Positions 25,711 to 33,280 of a stretch of 64,000 bases of DNA are shown one piece after another. The stretch's first letter is position 1, and each line of letters opens with the position of its first letter. Origin of the DNA: Bacteroidia bacterium (GTDB lineage Bacteria; Bacteroidota; Bacteroidia; SXHM01); NCBI GenBank assembly GCA_022072225.1, contig JAJVIC010000002.1, positions 595,086 to 659,085 on the forward strand, given 5' to 3'. The position numbers were made by a program, and so were the translations under genes. The notes below the pieces were generated by a model that was not told the DNA's origin, did no database searches, and was given only the letters and a program-made list of their open reading frames with translations.

Positions 25711-26502
25711 ATGATACGAATAAGAAAGAATAAAACATTTAATCTAACAGTTGACTTTTATAAGGTTGACTCAGGTTGCCTTTTCTATAAATTGACACTT
25801 GGCAAACGAACTTTTGATAATGTTTTTTCAGCAGTATATGACCCCATAATTGATTTTAAAAACTGGTTGGAAGCTATCTCTGTTGGTGTTAAACAATGTT
25901 CTTTTGAATTTGATACGGAGGGCAGCGATGTAAGATTTGATTTCAATAGAGTTAGCTGGGATAAGGAAGTGCTAACCATTTCAGACCCTTCATCAGATTA
26001 TGTAACTTTCATCAAAGGTTCAGTTAATAGAAAACAAATTGTAGAAGCATTTTATCAAGGGCTTTTATCTTTTGCAGCATCGGATAAATTTATAAGCAAA
26101 GAATGGGAGGTTGAATACATACATGAACGACTTTCAAAGGCTTTGAATTGGAGTAAAGAAAAGCAAATAATAGAGCTTTGTAAACTTGACCGAACTGAAT
26201 TGGCGGAAGTTTTATTTAATGCAGACCCTTCCTATATTGTTTCATTTCCTGCGATTACAGATAAAAATGAAGCCATTAAACTATTTGTTCGAGAAGCAAT
26301 CAGTGAAAAAGAAAATGAAACAATAGAAAAGGTTTTAACTCCAGATGAATGGAAAATTCCTGATGATTATGATTATTGGCAACCTGATAAAAAGGAGATA
26401 TATGTGAGAGAATGTCTTGACCAGCCTACTGATGGAAATGGCGGAACAAAAATTCAGGATTTTCGCTCAGAGATAATTGAAAAATTTCTTGTTGAAGAAT
26501 AA
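25711..26502 (+). CDS. Hypothetical island protein, possible stand-alone cargo
   Basis: 263 aa, soluble, no signal peptide. I do not recognise a family. The N-terminal ~130 residues look beta-rich (FNLTVDFYKVDSGCLFYKLTLGKRTF), the C-terminal half is helical and acidic (EEWEVEYIHERLSKALNW-like segments, KENETIEKVLTPDEW). It stands alone between two hairpin clusters, downstream of hairpin B4, and ends ahead of a bidirectional terminator. The position in a defence-rich island makes a defence or immunity role possible, without direct evidence. Confidence 0.72.
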   Translation: MIRIRKNKTFNLTVDFYKVDSGCLFYKLTLGKRTFDNVFSAVYDPIIDFKNWLEAISVGVKQCSFEFDTEGSDVRFDFNRVSWDKEVLTISDPSSDYVTFIKGSVNRKQIVEAFYQGLLSFAASDKFISKEWEVEYIHERLSKALNWSKEKQIIELCKLDRTELAEVLFNADPSYIVSFPAITDKNEAIKLFVREAISEKENETIEKVLTPDEWKIPDDYDYWQPDKKEIYVRECLDQPTDGNGGTKIQDFRSEIIEKFLVEE

Positions 26503-26519
26503 GGGTTAAGGAATTATTT

Positions 26520-26576
26520 TATTTTTGTGTCGGATTCCAATCCCGTGCCGGGTTTATCCTATCACGGTTATAATCC
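26520..26576 (+). ncRNA. Hairpin C1 with -7 box TATTTTTG
   Basis: Box TATTTTTG (26520-26527), 4 nt, then stem GGATT/AATCC (26532-26536 with 26572-26576) enclosing CCGTG/CACGG (26543-26547 with 26563-26567). The start TTTGTGTCGGA resembles B4 (TTTGTTTCGGA) and the minus-strand start of B1 (TTTGTATCGGA). It lies directly after the stop of the 25711 gene. Confidence 0.4.
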
Positions 26577-26580
26577 TAAA

Positions 26581-26608
26581 AAGAGGCTGTAATTTATTAC
26601 AGCCTCTT
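26581..26608. terminator. Bidirectional intrinsic terminator
   Basis: Perfect 12-bp stem AAGAGGCTGTAA/TTACAGCCTCTT, loop TTTA, flanked by an A-run on the left and CATTTTTA on the right. It sits between convergent genes (25711-26502 plus, 26636-27205 minus). Confidence 0.85.
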
Positions 26609-26635
26609 CATTTTTATAGCAGAAAGAAACTAATA

Positions 26636-27205
26636 TTATTTTTTCAACTCATTCTTCACCCTTTCCATATATGACAAAGTGTTTTTGAGAGAATTAACTA
26701 AAGAGTCGAACTCATTCATAAAATCTGTAATCTTGTTTTCAATTGTTATTTTCTTTTGCTCATAATTTTTTGCTGAATTTGGATTTGCCATATCCGAATC
26801 AAACTTGTAAGCCCATAACGCACCTTCAATTTCCTTTTTCTGTTTTAGTAGTATCTTAAATTTTTCAAATACTTTTGAATATTCTTGCTTGAAATTAATT
26901 TTAACTATTCTATAAGTTGGCTGGTGGCTACTACTATCTATTACAAGTTCATAATCAACAATAATTTGATTGTCGAAGATTTCTTTTGTTAATAGGGAAG
27001 AACTACCGTCAATAATATTCCCGGATAATTTGCTTAAATCAAATCCATAATCCTCAAGATTGTAAAGTTTCCCGTTCTTTTCATTATTTAGATATAAGCC
27101 ATCCAGTATTTGTTCATTGGTAGTGAATTGTGCTTTAAATAATTTTAGTTTTTCTTGAGCTATCTTTTCCTGCTCTATTTGAAGTTTTATGTCTTTGTCA
27201 TCCAT
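26636..27205 (-). CDS. Hypothetical island protein, coiled-coil rich
   Basis: 189 aa, not recognised. The N-terminus (~5-30, Q/E/K-rich) and C-terminus (~110-189) look like long helices or coiled coils, with a beta-containing middle (IIVDYELVIDSSSHQPTYRIVKINF). No signal peptide or membrane segment. It lies 46 bp behind the 127-aa gene on the same strand, so they are probably one operon. Function unknown. Confidence 0.7.
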   Translation of the reverse strand: MDDKDIKLQIEQEKIAQEKLKLFKAQFTTNEQILDGLYLNNEKNGKLYNLEDYGFDLSKLSGNIIDGSSSLLTKEIFDNQIIVDYELVIDSSSHQPTYRIVKINFKQEYSKVFEKFKILLKQKKEIEGALWAYKFDSDMANPNSAKNYEQKKITIENKITDFMNEFDSLVNSLKNTLSYMERVKNELKK

Positions 27206-27251
27206 AGTTAATGTTTTATAGTTGTTAAAAGATGCAATTCGATTTGCTTTT

Positions 27252-27635
27252 TTAATTTTCTGATTCTTTAGAAAATATTTTTTGAAGAATTTCTTTTTTG
27301 ACGAGAACTTCCTTATTACGATGAATATGAATGGTGAAAAACCATTTATTAAAATTCATTGCAAGCTCAAGTAGAATTTCATCCACGCAATCTTTGAAAT
27401 TGTCAAAGTTGTGGTTATCCATGTGAAGGTCTAAATTAAAGTCAACAGGAAAATGCCCTACACATTTTCTATAATCCATTTCCTTTTGAATATTGAAATA
27501 TATTTCAAATAAATCTTCCTTACTAATGTAGATTTTGATATATTCTTTTAAATAATCCTCTAAATCTTCTCTATAAGTAAATTTTGTTGCGAGGGAAAGT
27601 TTCTCCCACCAATCAAATAATTCTTCTGTTGCCAT
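27252..27635 (-). CDS. Hypothetical island protein
   Basis: 127 aa, not recognised. Aromatic and acidic with several His residues (DFNLDLHMDNHNFDNFKD, FFTIHIHRNKE). Likely first gene of a two-gene operon with 26636-27205. The nearest minus-strand -7 box is TACATTTG (complement of 27890-27897), which would give a ~250-nt leader containing the hairpins at 27709-27820. A regulated leader is possible. Confidence 0.68.
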   Translation of the reverse strand: MATEELFDWWEKLSLATKFTYREDLEDYLKEYIKIYISKEDLFEIYFNIQKEMDYRKCVGHFPVDFNLDLHMDNHNFDNFKDCVDEILLELAMNFNKWFFTIHIHRNKEVLVKKEILQKIFSKESEN

Positions 27636-28052
27636 TTTATAAGTAGGTTTTAATTATTTGTGTTTTACAAACCCCTATAAAAAATCTGCGTGGGACATTC
27701 TGACTTATCCGACACAGAGGCACTGGTATGCCCACAGACGAAATAAGCAAAAGCCCACGCATTGCGTGAGCGTTCGCATTATCTCCGTCTATTTTGAAAT
27801 TTACCAGTTTTCTGTGCCGGGATTCAGCTTACGCTAAATTTTTATATTTTAATTTTCTTTCTATATATATCTTAGTTGTTTGATTTAAGCAAATGTATAT
27901 TATTTTAATGACTACAATTAATGCAATTCATTGTAATTTTTAGTTGCAGCCGTATTGAAATTACATTGAGGCTGCATGAATGCCGTAGCTAATTGGAAAC
28001 ATTTACATGGTAGTAGCACGGATGCCGTAACTGAAGTATTTAACTTCTTCAT
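27636..28052. other. Structured non-coding region D near the right end of the island
   Basis: No gene is visible. It contains a compound hairpin with CCGACACAGA...ACTGGTA at 27709-27728 pairing with 27802-27820 (one G-U, short bulges). Inside are GACG-AAATAA/TTAT-CGTC (27737-27746 with 27779-27789) and the palindrome CACGCATTGCGTG. To the right are a TACATTTG box on the minus strand (27890-27897) and a TGCAGCC/GGCTGCA hairpin (27945-27951 with 27970-27976). The compound hairpin may be the leader of the 127-aa gene or an independent RNA. Confidence 0.45.
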
Positions 28053-28091
28053 TTAATAAAACAATCCAATTGTTTTATTAATGTTTTATTA
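28053..28091. repeat. Right subterminal repeats (candidate integrase arm sites)
   Basis: 28070-28091 is identical to 2188-2209 (two tandem TGTTTTATTA units). In addition 28053-28065 forms a perfect 13-bp inverted repeat with 28069-28081, so the right end has a third, inverted TGTTTTATTA unit. The cluster lies 49 bp inside the right attachment repeat. Confidence 0.75.
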
Positions 28092-28101
28092 GAGCAAAAA
28101 A

Positions 28102-28134
28102 CAAAGGGTTTCCAAAAATGCAGGAAACCCTTTG
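28102..28134 (-). terminator. Intrinsic terminator downstream of tRNA-Pro
   Basis: Perfect 12-bp stem CAAAGGGTTTCC/GGAAACCCTTTG (28102-28113 with 28123-28134), followed on the minus strand by TTTTTTG. It is 12 nt past the 3' end of tRNA-Pro but inside the island boundary, so the island seems to supply the terminator of the restored tRNA gene. Confidence 0.75.
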
Positions 28135-28139
28135 CTATT

Positions 28140-28190
28140 AACCAGTCGGGGTGGCGGGATTTGAACCCACGACCACTTGCACCCCATGCA
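28140..28190. repeat. Right attachment repeat (within tRNA-Pro)
   Basis: 51 bp identical to 2023-2073. Here it is continuous with the 5' half of tRNA-Pro, so the tRNA gene is restored at this junction. Confidence 0.93.
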
Positions 28191-28219
28191 AGTACGCTAC
28201 CAGGCTGCGCTACACCCCG
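28146..28219 (-). tRNA. tRNA-Pro (anticodon GGG)
   Basis: 74 nt on the minus strand. Acceptor stem CGGGGTG/CACCCCG with discriminator A; D-arm with AGCCTGGTAGC; anticodon stem CTTGC/GCAAG around ATGGGGT, giving GGG; T-loop TTCGAAT closed by GTGGG/CCCGC-type pairing. CCA is not encoded. Its 3' half is the integration site of the island. Confidence 0.95.
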
Positions 28220-28279
28220 AAACAGAAATTTGAACAAGCGTGAGCTTTATCAACGCTCACTCAAATTTCTACGTTTCGG
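28217..28279. repeat. Imperfect inverted repeat abutting the tRNA-Pro 5' end
   Basis: Arms 28217-28245 and 28255-28279: CCGAAAC / GTTTCGG, AGAAATTTGA / TCAAATTTCT, GTGAGC / GCTCAC, with small bulges and a 9-nt loop. It touches the first bases of the tRNA. It may be a processing or leader structure of the tRNA transcript, or a dispersed chromosomal repeat. Confidence 0.7.
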
Positions 28280-28376
28280 ACTTACATGTGTGGTTGACTT
28301 CACCACCGAAAGGAGCGCGAAAATAGTAAAAATATGATTCGCCAATTTTGATTTTCATTATTCTATATTTGTAGGA

Positions 28377-29303
28377 ATGAATTCATCAAAATGGCTGCTG
28401 ATTGCAAATCCGCTTTCCGGAAACGGCAATGGCAGGAGTGATACAAAAAATGTTCAGGAATTGCTGCGCTCCCAAAATATTGAAGCTGATATTTTATTTA
28501 GCGAATATGCAGGACATACCTCTCTTTTGGTAAAACAATCCATTCAAAACGGATACAAAAACATTATTTCAATGGGTGGTGACGGTACACTGAACGAAGT
28601 AGTAAACGGAATTTTTAACCAGAGTTTTGTTTCAACCGAAGATATAACGGTTGCTGTAGTTCCCGTTGGCACAGGAAATGACTGGTGTAAGACCTTTAAA
28701 ATTCCGACCGATTACAAGCAGGCTGTTAATGTCATAGCAACCGGAAAGACAATACAACACGATATTGGTGTTGCAGAAAACAAAGCCGGCAAAAGATATT
28801 TTATCAATATTGCCGGCATGGGATATGATGGATTTGTAACACAAAAAATAGCTGATTTACGTAGCAAAGGAAAAGGGAAGCATTTTTACCTGCTTTACAT
28901 TCTGTATTTTCTGTTTCAGTACAAACACACAAAGGTTTCGTTAAAAATTGACGGCAAACAATTACCTGCTGAAGATATGTTTATGTTATCTGTTTGCAAT
29001 TGCCGCTATAACGGTGATGGTATGATGCAGGCTCCAAAGGCTTTGCCCGATGACGGAATGTTGGATGTTACAGTAATGAAGAAAATAAGCCCGGTAAAAT
29101 CAATTCTCAGTTTGCCAAAAATGAAAGACGGAAGTTTTATTGCCATGAAAGAAGCTGCACTGTATAAGGGTAAAATAGTTGAAGTTAGTTCATCTCCTGA
29201 GGTAATTGCAGAAACAGATGGAGAAGTAATTGGTGAAACACCCGCGCGATTTAGCGTTATACCAAATGCGCTGAATGTGGTTATTAATGAATATCCACAT
29301 TAA
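28377..29303 (+). CDS. Diacylglycerol/YegS-type lipid kinase
   Basis: 308 aa. The DAGK catalytic fold is clear: nucleotide-binding LLIANPLSGNGNG (~7-19), SMGGDGTLNEVVNG (~64-77) with the GGDGT signature, and VPVGTGNDWCKTF (~101-113). C-terminal lobe with MDVTVM-like strand and DGEVIGE (~283-290). Such enzymes phosphorylate lipids (diacylglycerol, sphingolipid or related) at the membrane. A -7 box TATATTTG (28364-28371) ends 5 nt before the ATG, so the mRNA could be nearly leaderless. First chromosomal gene to the right of the island. Confidence 0.9.
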   Translation: MNSSKWLLIANPLSGNGNGRSDTKNVQELLRSQNIEADILFSEYAGHTSLLVKQSIQNGYKNIISMGGDGTLNEVVNGIFNQSFVSTEDITVAVVPVGTGNDWCKTFKIPTDYKQAVNVIATGKTIQHDIGVAENKAGKRYFINIAGMGYDGFVTQKIADLRSKGKGKHFYLLYILYFLFQYKHTKVSLKIDGKQLPAEDMFMLSVCNCRYNGDGMMQAPKALPDDGMLDVTVMKKISPVKSILSLPKMKDGSFIAMKEAALYKGKIVEVSSSPEVIAETDGEVIGETPARFSVIPNALNVVINEYPH

Positions 29304-29376
29304 GTGTTGATAAACACTTAAACTTCCTATGTGTGCTTTGTGCATCCTTTGCGAACTTTGTGGTAAAATAAAGAAC

Positions 29377-30687
29377 ATGAAAAGGTTAGTAATAGTTGCT
29401 TTTGTTATTTCATCATCCATTGGCTTCGCTCAGGAAAAATTTACCGAGACTTTTCCTAACGGAAAGCTGAAAACCGAAGGAGTTCTGAAAGAAGGAAAAA
29501 AAGAAGGAGTTTGGAAAGAGTACTATGATGACGGAAAATTATTCTGCACCGGTGAGTACAAAAATGATGAAAAAGCGGGAGCGTGGAAATGCTTTTACCG
29601 CACAGGTGAAAAGCTTAGTGAAACCAACTCAAACGGATTAAACACAAGTTGGTATAAAAACGGAAAAAAAGAGTTTGAGGGCCAGTTGAAAAATGGCAAG
29701 AAAGAAGGTGTATGGCAGGAATGGTACGAGAGCGGAGCTACACAAAAACAAAGTGATTACAAGAATGGAGTATTGCATGGAAATACTGATGAATACTATG
29801 AAAACGGAAAAGCCAAGGCTGATGCTTATTATTCAAACGGAAAAAAAGACGGATATTTTACCTGGTGGTTTTCAGATGGAAAAACCGATATGGAAGGCTC
29901 TTTTGAAAATGATATTCGCGAAGGCAAATGGATTTTTTATTACAAGACAGGGCACAAGGGAAGCGAAGGTAATTTTGTGAATGATAAACAACATGGCGAG
30001 TGGCTATACTATTACGAGGAAAGCGGCAAACTTTGGAAGAAAGGTAATTTCAGTAATGGTTTAAAAACAGGTGAATGGACGGTTTATTACGAAGATGGCA
30101 CCACCAAAGAACATTTCGGAAATTTTGAAAACAACAAAGAAACAGGTTTGTGGACCGCCTTTTATCTTAACGGACAAAAACGCGAAGAGGGTTCTTTCAA
30201 AGAAGGTAAATTAGACGGTGTTTGGAAAGGCTGGTATGAAAGCGGCCAGCAAAAATTCGAAACAACCTATAAAAATGGAATTGAAGACGGCACATCTAAA
30301 ACATGGTTTGAAAACGGACAACAAGAATTTGAAAAGAATTATGCCGACAGTACTAAACATGGAATATGGAAAGAATGGTATCCCAGCGGAAAACAAAAGG
30401 AAACAGGTGTTTATGCAAAGGGAATGAAAGAAGGTGTGTGGATTAATTACTATAAAGACGGACAGCTGTTTCAACGGTTAAACTACAAAGCAGGAAAACA
30501 AGAAGGTGTTCAGGAAAGTTGGTTTGACCATGGTGTTCAGAACAGCAAAGTAAGCTACCTTGCAGGTAAACTTAACGGACTGAGTGCTTACTGGGACGAG
30601 CAAGGTAAACTTATTTACAAGGCAAACTTTAAGAACGGAAAAGTTCAGAAAGTTTTTGTGAAGCCTGTTGAAGAGAAAAGGCCTTAA
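29377..30687 (+). CDS. Exported MORN/YwqK-repeat protein
   Basis: About 436 aa from the ATG at 29377, where a signal peptide MKRLVIVAFVISSSIGFAQ begins. An upstream in-frame start at 29329 would put junk before it. The rest is ~17 repeats of about 23 residues with the pattern YYENGKxxxEGxxKNGKKEGxW, the MORN-like variant of the YwqK family. These repeats form a beta-strand ladder. The function of exported forms is unknown. The preceding bases 29326-29370 are a CTTTGTGCATCCTTTGCG-type simple repeat. It meets the glycosyltransferase gene convergently with a 4-bp overlap. Confidence 0.88.
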   Translation: MKRLVIVAFVISSSIGFAQEKFTETFPNGKLKTEGVLKEGKKEGVWKEYYDDGKLFCTGEYKNDEKAGAWKCFYRTGEKLSETNSNGLNTSWYKNGKKEFEGQLKNGKKEGVWQEWYESGATQKQSDYKNGVLHGNTDEYYENGKAKADAYYSNGKKDGYFTWWFSDGKTDMEGSFENDIREGKWIFYYKTGHKGSEGNFVNDKQHGEWLYYYEESGKLWKKGNFSNGLKTGEWTVYYEDGTTKEHFGNFENNKETGLWTAFYLNGQKREEGSFKEGKLDGVWKGWYESGQQKFETTYKNGIEDGTSKTWFENGQQEFEKNYADSTKHGIWKEWYPSGKQKETGVYAKGMKEGVWINYYKDGQLFQRLNYKAGKQEGVQESWFDHGVQNSKVSYLAGKLNGLSAYWDEQGKLIYKANFKNGKVQKVFVKPVEEKRP

Positions 30688-31814
30688 ATTCTACTTGCCA
30701 ATTCCTTAATGCCTTTCACCATATTTTCCCAACTAAACTTGCTGCTGTCAATACCAGCATTAGCAGAAAATTCTAGTTCGCGGTCGCTTTGGTAGAAATC
30801 AATTAATGCAGCGGCAATAGATTCGGCATTGGTTTCGGTAACGTAGCCTACACGGTTATGTGTTACAATCTCTGCTAAACCGCCAACATTGGTTACAAGC
30901 ATAGGACGTGCAAAGTGATAAGCTATTTGGGTTACTCCGCTTTGTGTTGCGGTATGGTAAGGCTGTACCACAATATCTGCTGCGCAGAAGTAGTATTTTA
31001 CTTCTTCCGATGGAATAAAATCTGAACGGATAATAACATTGTTTTCTAATCCGTTTTCTTTTACCAGTTGCAGGTATTCGTCTTTACTATCGTAAAACTC
31101 ACCTGCTACAATAAGTTTAATGTCCGGCAGATGAGATTTAATATTTCCGAGTGCTTTAATCAGTAAATCCAACCCTTTGTATTTGCGGATAAAACCAAAG
31201 AACAAAATATGTTTATCAGCCGGGTTTAGGTTCAGTTTTTTCTGAGCTTCTTTTTTACTGACTGCATTGCCGAAAATATCATAAACAGGGTGGGGGATAA
31301 AGGTGGAAGGTTTTACGGTATCAAACTTTCTTAAATCCTCTTCTACTGATTTTGACATTACTACAAAGGCATCACAACTATTGACAAAATATTGTGTCAG
31401 TTGTTTATCGCCAGGGCGTTTTTCGTGGGGAATAACATTGTCGCAAATGGCAACAATTTTTGTGCTTGATGATTTGATTTGCCTTGCAATAGTTCCTAGG
31501 CATGGAGCCATAAAGGGCAGCCAGTACCGAATAATAACCAAGTCAGGTTTTTGTTTTTTAATAAACGATGCAACTCCAATCCAATTCAACGGATTTACGG
31601 AGTTTATCCTGGTATGAATAGTAATATCTGCTGGCGGATTTCCTTCCTCTGTCTGTGTTTTTCCGGGAAAAAGTAATGAAGGATATTGAAGCGAAAATGA
31701 AATTATTTCAACGCTGTCACCAGCACGGCTAAAAGCTCTGCACAATGATTCATTCAAGTGGGCAATACCGCCACGCAAAGGAAAAGCCGGACCGAGAATA
31801 AGTATTTTCATCAA
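30684..31814 (-). CDS. GT4-family glycosyltransferase
   Basis: 376 aa, GT-B fold. N-terminal acceptor domain with LGPAFPLRGGIAHLNESL (~7-24, glycine-rich loop). C-terminal nucleotide-sugar domain with ILFFGFIRKYKGLDLLIKAL (~206-225), IIRSDFIPSEEVKYYFCAAD (~262-281) and the EX7E-like region QSGVTQIAYHFARPMLVTN. Retaining GT4 enzymes transfer hexoses from nucleotide sugars to lipids or glycans. The substrate is not predictable. No membrane segment is visible. Confidence 0.9.
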   Translation of the reverse strand: MMKILILGPAFPLRGGIAHLNESLCRAFSRAGDSVEIISFSLQYPSLLFPGKTQTEEGNPPADITIHTRINSVNPLNWIGVASFIKKQKPDLVIIRYWLPFMAPCLGTIARQIKSSSTKIVAICDNVIPHEKRPGDKQLTQYFVNSCDAFVVMSKSVEEDLRKFDTVKPSTFIPHPVYDIFGNAVSKKEAQKKLNLNPADKHILFFGFIRKYKGLDLLIKALGNIKSHLPDIKLIVAGEFYDSKDEYLQLVKENGLENNVIIRSDFIPSEEVKYYFCAADIVVQPYHTATQSGVTQIAYHFARPMLVTNVGGLAEIVTHNRVGYVTETNAESIAAALIDFYQSDRELEFSANAGIDSSKFSWENMVKGIKELASRI

Positions 31815-31894
31815 CGAATAGCGTATCTGTTACGAATATACGAATAGTGCATCTTCATTCGTACATTCGTTTTTATTATTCGTTATTCGTTGAT
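31810..31894. repeat. Short inverted-repeat spacer with ATTCGT words
   Basis: 11-bp perfect terminal inverted repeat ATCAACGAATA/TATTCGTTGAT (31810-31820 with 31884-31894) around an AT-rich interior with several ACGAATA / ATTCGT copies. It spans the start of the glycosyltransferase gene and the stop of the hydrolase gene. Probably a terminator-like dispersed repeat. Confidence 0.65.
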
Positions 31895-32569
31895 ATTTAT
31901 ACTTTCGCCAATAACAGGCAGCGTGAGGTCTTTTCCTGCTTTTTTGAATTTTTGTTTGGCTGTTGTATGGTCTATTTTTATGAAACCAAATGTATCGAAA
32001 TGTACCCCGATTATATTATTGCATTTTATAAATTCTGCAGCTATTACAGCATCGTCAATACCCATTGTGAAATTATCACCAACAGGCAGTAATGCATAAT
32101 CTGTTTTTTTGTAATCGCCAATAAGTTTCATATCCAGCGTTAAGGCCGTATCGCCTGAATAATAGAAGTTGCCTTCTGCAGAGCTGATGTGAAAGCCCAT
32201 GGGATTGCCGGCATAACTTCCATCGGGAAAAGAACTGCTGTGTTGAGCAATGGTGCATTCCACTGTTCCGAAATCAAAATTCCATTTACCTCCGGTATTC
32301 ATCGGGTGAGCCTTTTCAATACCTTGTTTGGTAAGCCAAACATAAATTTCGTAATTGGAAATTACTTTCGCTCCGGTGTTTTTTGCCAATAAAACCAAAT
32401 CGGCAATATGGTCTTCATGTCCGTGTGAAACTAAAATATAATCAGCTTTTATCTTATCTATTTCTACAGCAGAAGCAAGCGGATTAGGTGTTATAAATGG
32501 GTCGAACAAAAGAGTTTTTCCCTGAACTTCTATTGCGAAGCAGGAATGGCCGTAATAAGTAAATTTCAT
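31883..32569 (-). CDS. UPF0173-family metal-dependent hydrolase (metallo-beta-lactamase fold)
   Basis: 228 aa, the usual size. MKFTYYGHSCFAIE at the N-terminus, metal ligands in SHGHEDH (~49-55, HxHxDH motif), a second His region around QHSSSFPDGSYAGNPMG, and the YYSGDTAL and GVHFDTFG motifs (~136 and ~197). These are characteristic of the UPF0173/YtkL group within the MBL superfamily, cytoplasmic, substrate unknown. Conserved and intact. Confidence 0.92.
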   Translation of the reverse strand: MKFTYYGHSCFAIEVQGKTLLFDPFITPNPLASAVEIDKIKADYILVSHGHEDHIADLVLLAKNTGAKVISNYEIYVWLTKQGIEKAHPMNTGGKWNFDFGTVECTIAQHSSSFPDGSYAGNPMGFHISSAEGNFYYSGDTALTLDMKLIGDYKKTDYALLPVGDNFTMGIDDAVIAAEFIKCNNIIGVHFDTFGFIKIDHTTAKQKFKKAGKDLTLPVIGESININE

Positions 32570-32578
32570 GATTAAAAA

Positions 32579-33193
32579 TTAAAACGCTCGGATTGGTCTA
32601 ACGCGTGCCTTGAAATTCTTGTAAAAAGTACTTGAAAGTCCTGTTCCGAAATTTACTCGAAAAGCAAGGAAGCGATAGTCTTCGTTACTGTTTTCAGACG
32701 AAGTCCAATAGTAGTCATCAGAAAAACCACCCACCTGAACACGGAATTCATACAATTCTTCCAATTCAGATTTTGAAGGCAGATACCAATCGGTGAAGCC
32801 ATTTAATTCAAGGTCTTCGCATTGTTTGGCTGCATAGTCGCCATCGCCATAAATTGCTACTATTTGTGTAGTGTTATTATCACCTGAAAACAGGAGGGTG
32901 TTTGTTACATAAGTATCGGCATTTGAGCCGTCATCCCAACGGGCACTGTCACCCAAATCACTTGGTGCGGCAATCAAGCCATGCTGACCTGAAATGTCAA
33001 CATAAAAAATGATTCCTCCGCCAAAACTTTCGCCAACATGCTTTGAATACAGACATGAACCATCGTCATCAGTTGCATTCAGGTTGTAGTTGTCAGCCGA
33101 AGGATCGGTGCAGCCGTCAACTTGTTTTTTGCAGCTTCCGAAAATAACAGTACCCGTAATAAGAGCAAGGAGAGTAAAAAGTTTTGAATTCAT
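32579..33193 (-). CDS. Lipoprotein with DUF1566-like domain
   Basis: About 204 aa from the ATG at 33193 (MNSKLFTLLALITGTVIFGS then Cys), a lipoprotein signal peptide. The start at 33223 would add ten polar residues. After it comes CTDPSADNYNLNATDDDGSC, a short Cys-bounded module frequent in exported Bacteroidota proteins. The remainder (~60-204) has the DUF1566-type pattern with GFTDWYLPSKSELEELYEF and YYWTSSE. Likely anchored in the outer membrane or periplasm. Role unknown. Confidence 0.85.
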   Translation of the reverse strand: MNSKLFTLLALITGTVIFGSCKKQVDGCTDPSADNYNLNATDDDGSCLYSKHVGESFGGGIIFYVDISGQHGLIAAPSDLGDSARWDDGSNADTYVTNTLLFSGDNNTTQIVAIYGDGDYAAKQCEDLELNGFTDWYLPSKSELEELYEFRVQVGGFSDDYYWTSSENSNEDYRFLAFRVNFGTGLSSTFYKNFKARVRPIRAF

Positions 33194-33280
33194 CTTAAGT
33201 GTTTTGGTTTTTGTTTGATGCAATGATAAAAAACTAAATGATAAGAAGGAAATATTTTTACAATTCAGACGGAGTTATTG

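Larger units (their letters stand above)
2023..28190. mobile_element. ~26-kb genomic island integrated in tRNA-Pro(GGG)
   Basis: The island is bounded by a 51-bp perfect direct repeat corresponding to the 3' part of tRNA-Pro. The intact tRNA is at the right end and only a 3' remnant remains at the left. Just inside the left repeat is a tyrosine recombinase (2222-3445), followed by excisionase-like, initiator-like, DnaC-like and ribbon-helix-helix genes. The cargo is defence genes: type I RM with RloC-like ATPase, Mokosh-like pair, AbiGi protein and papain-like peptidase. The island is visibly more AT-rich than the DNA right of 28217. I see no relaxase, coupling protein, T4SS or phage structural gene, so any transfer probably depends on a helper. 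Confidence 0.88.

Noticed and set aside
6653-28052. Hairpin arrays as a CRISPR array or retron RNA
   Set aside because: The hairpins are not regularly repeated with spacers, and no cas or reverse transcriptase gene lies in the island.
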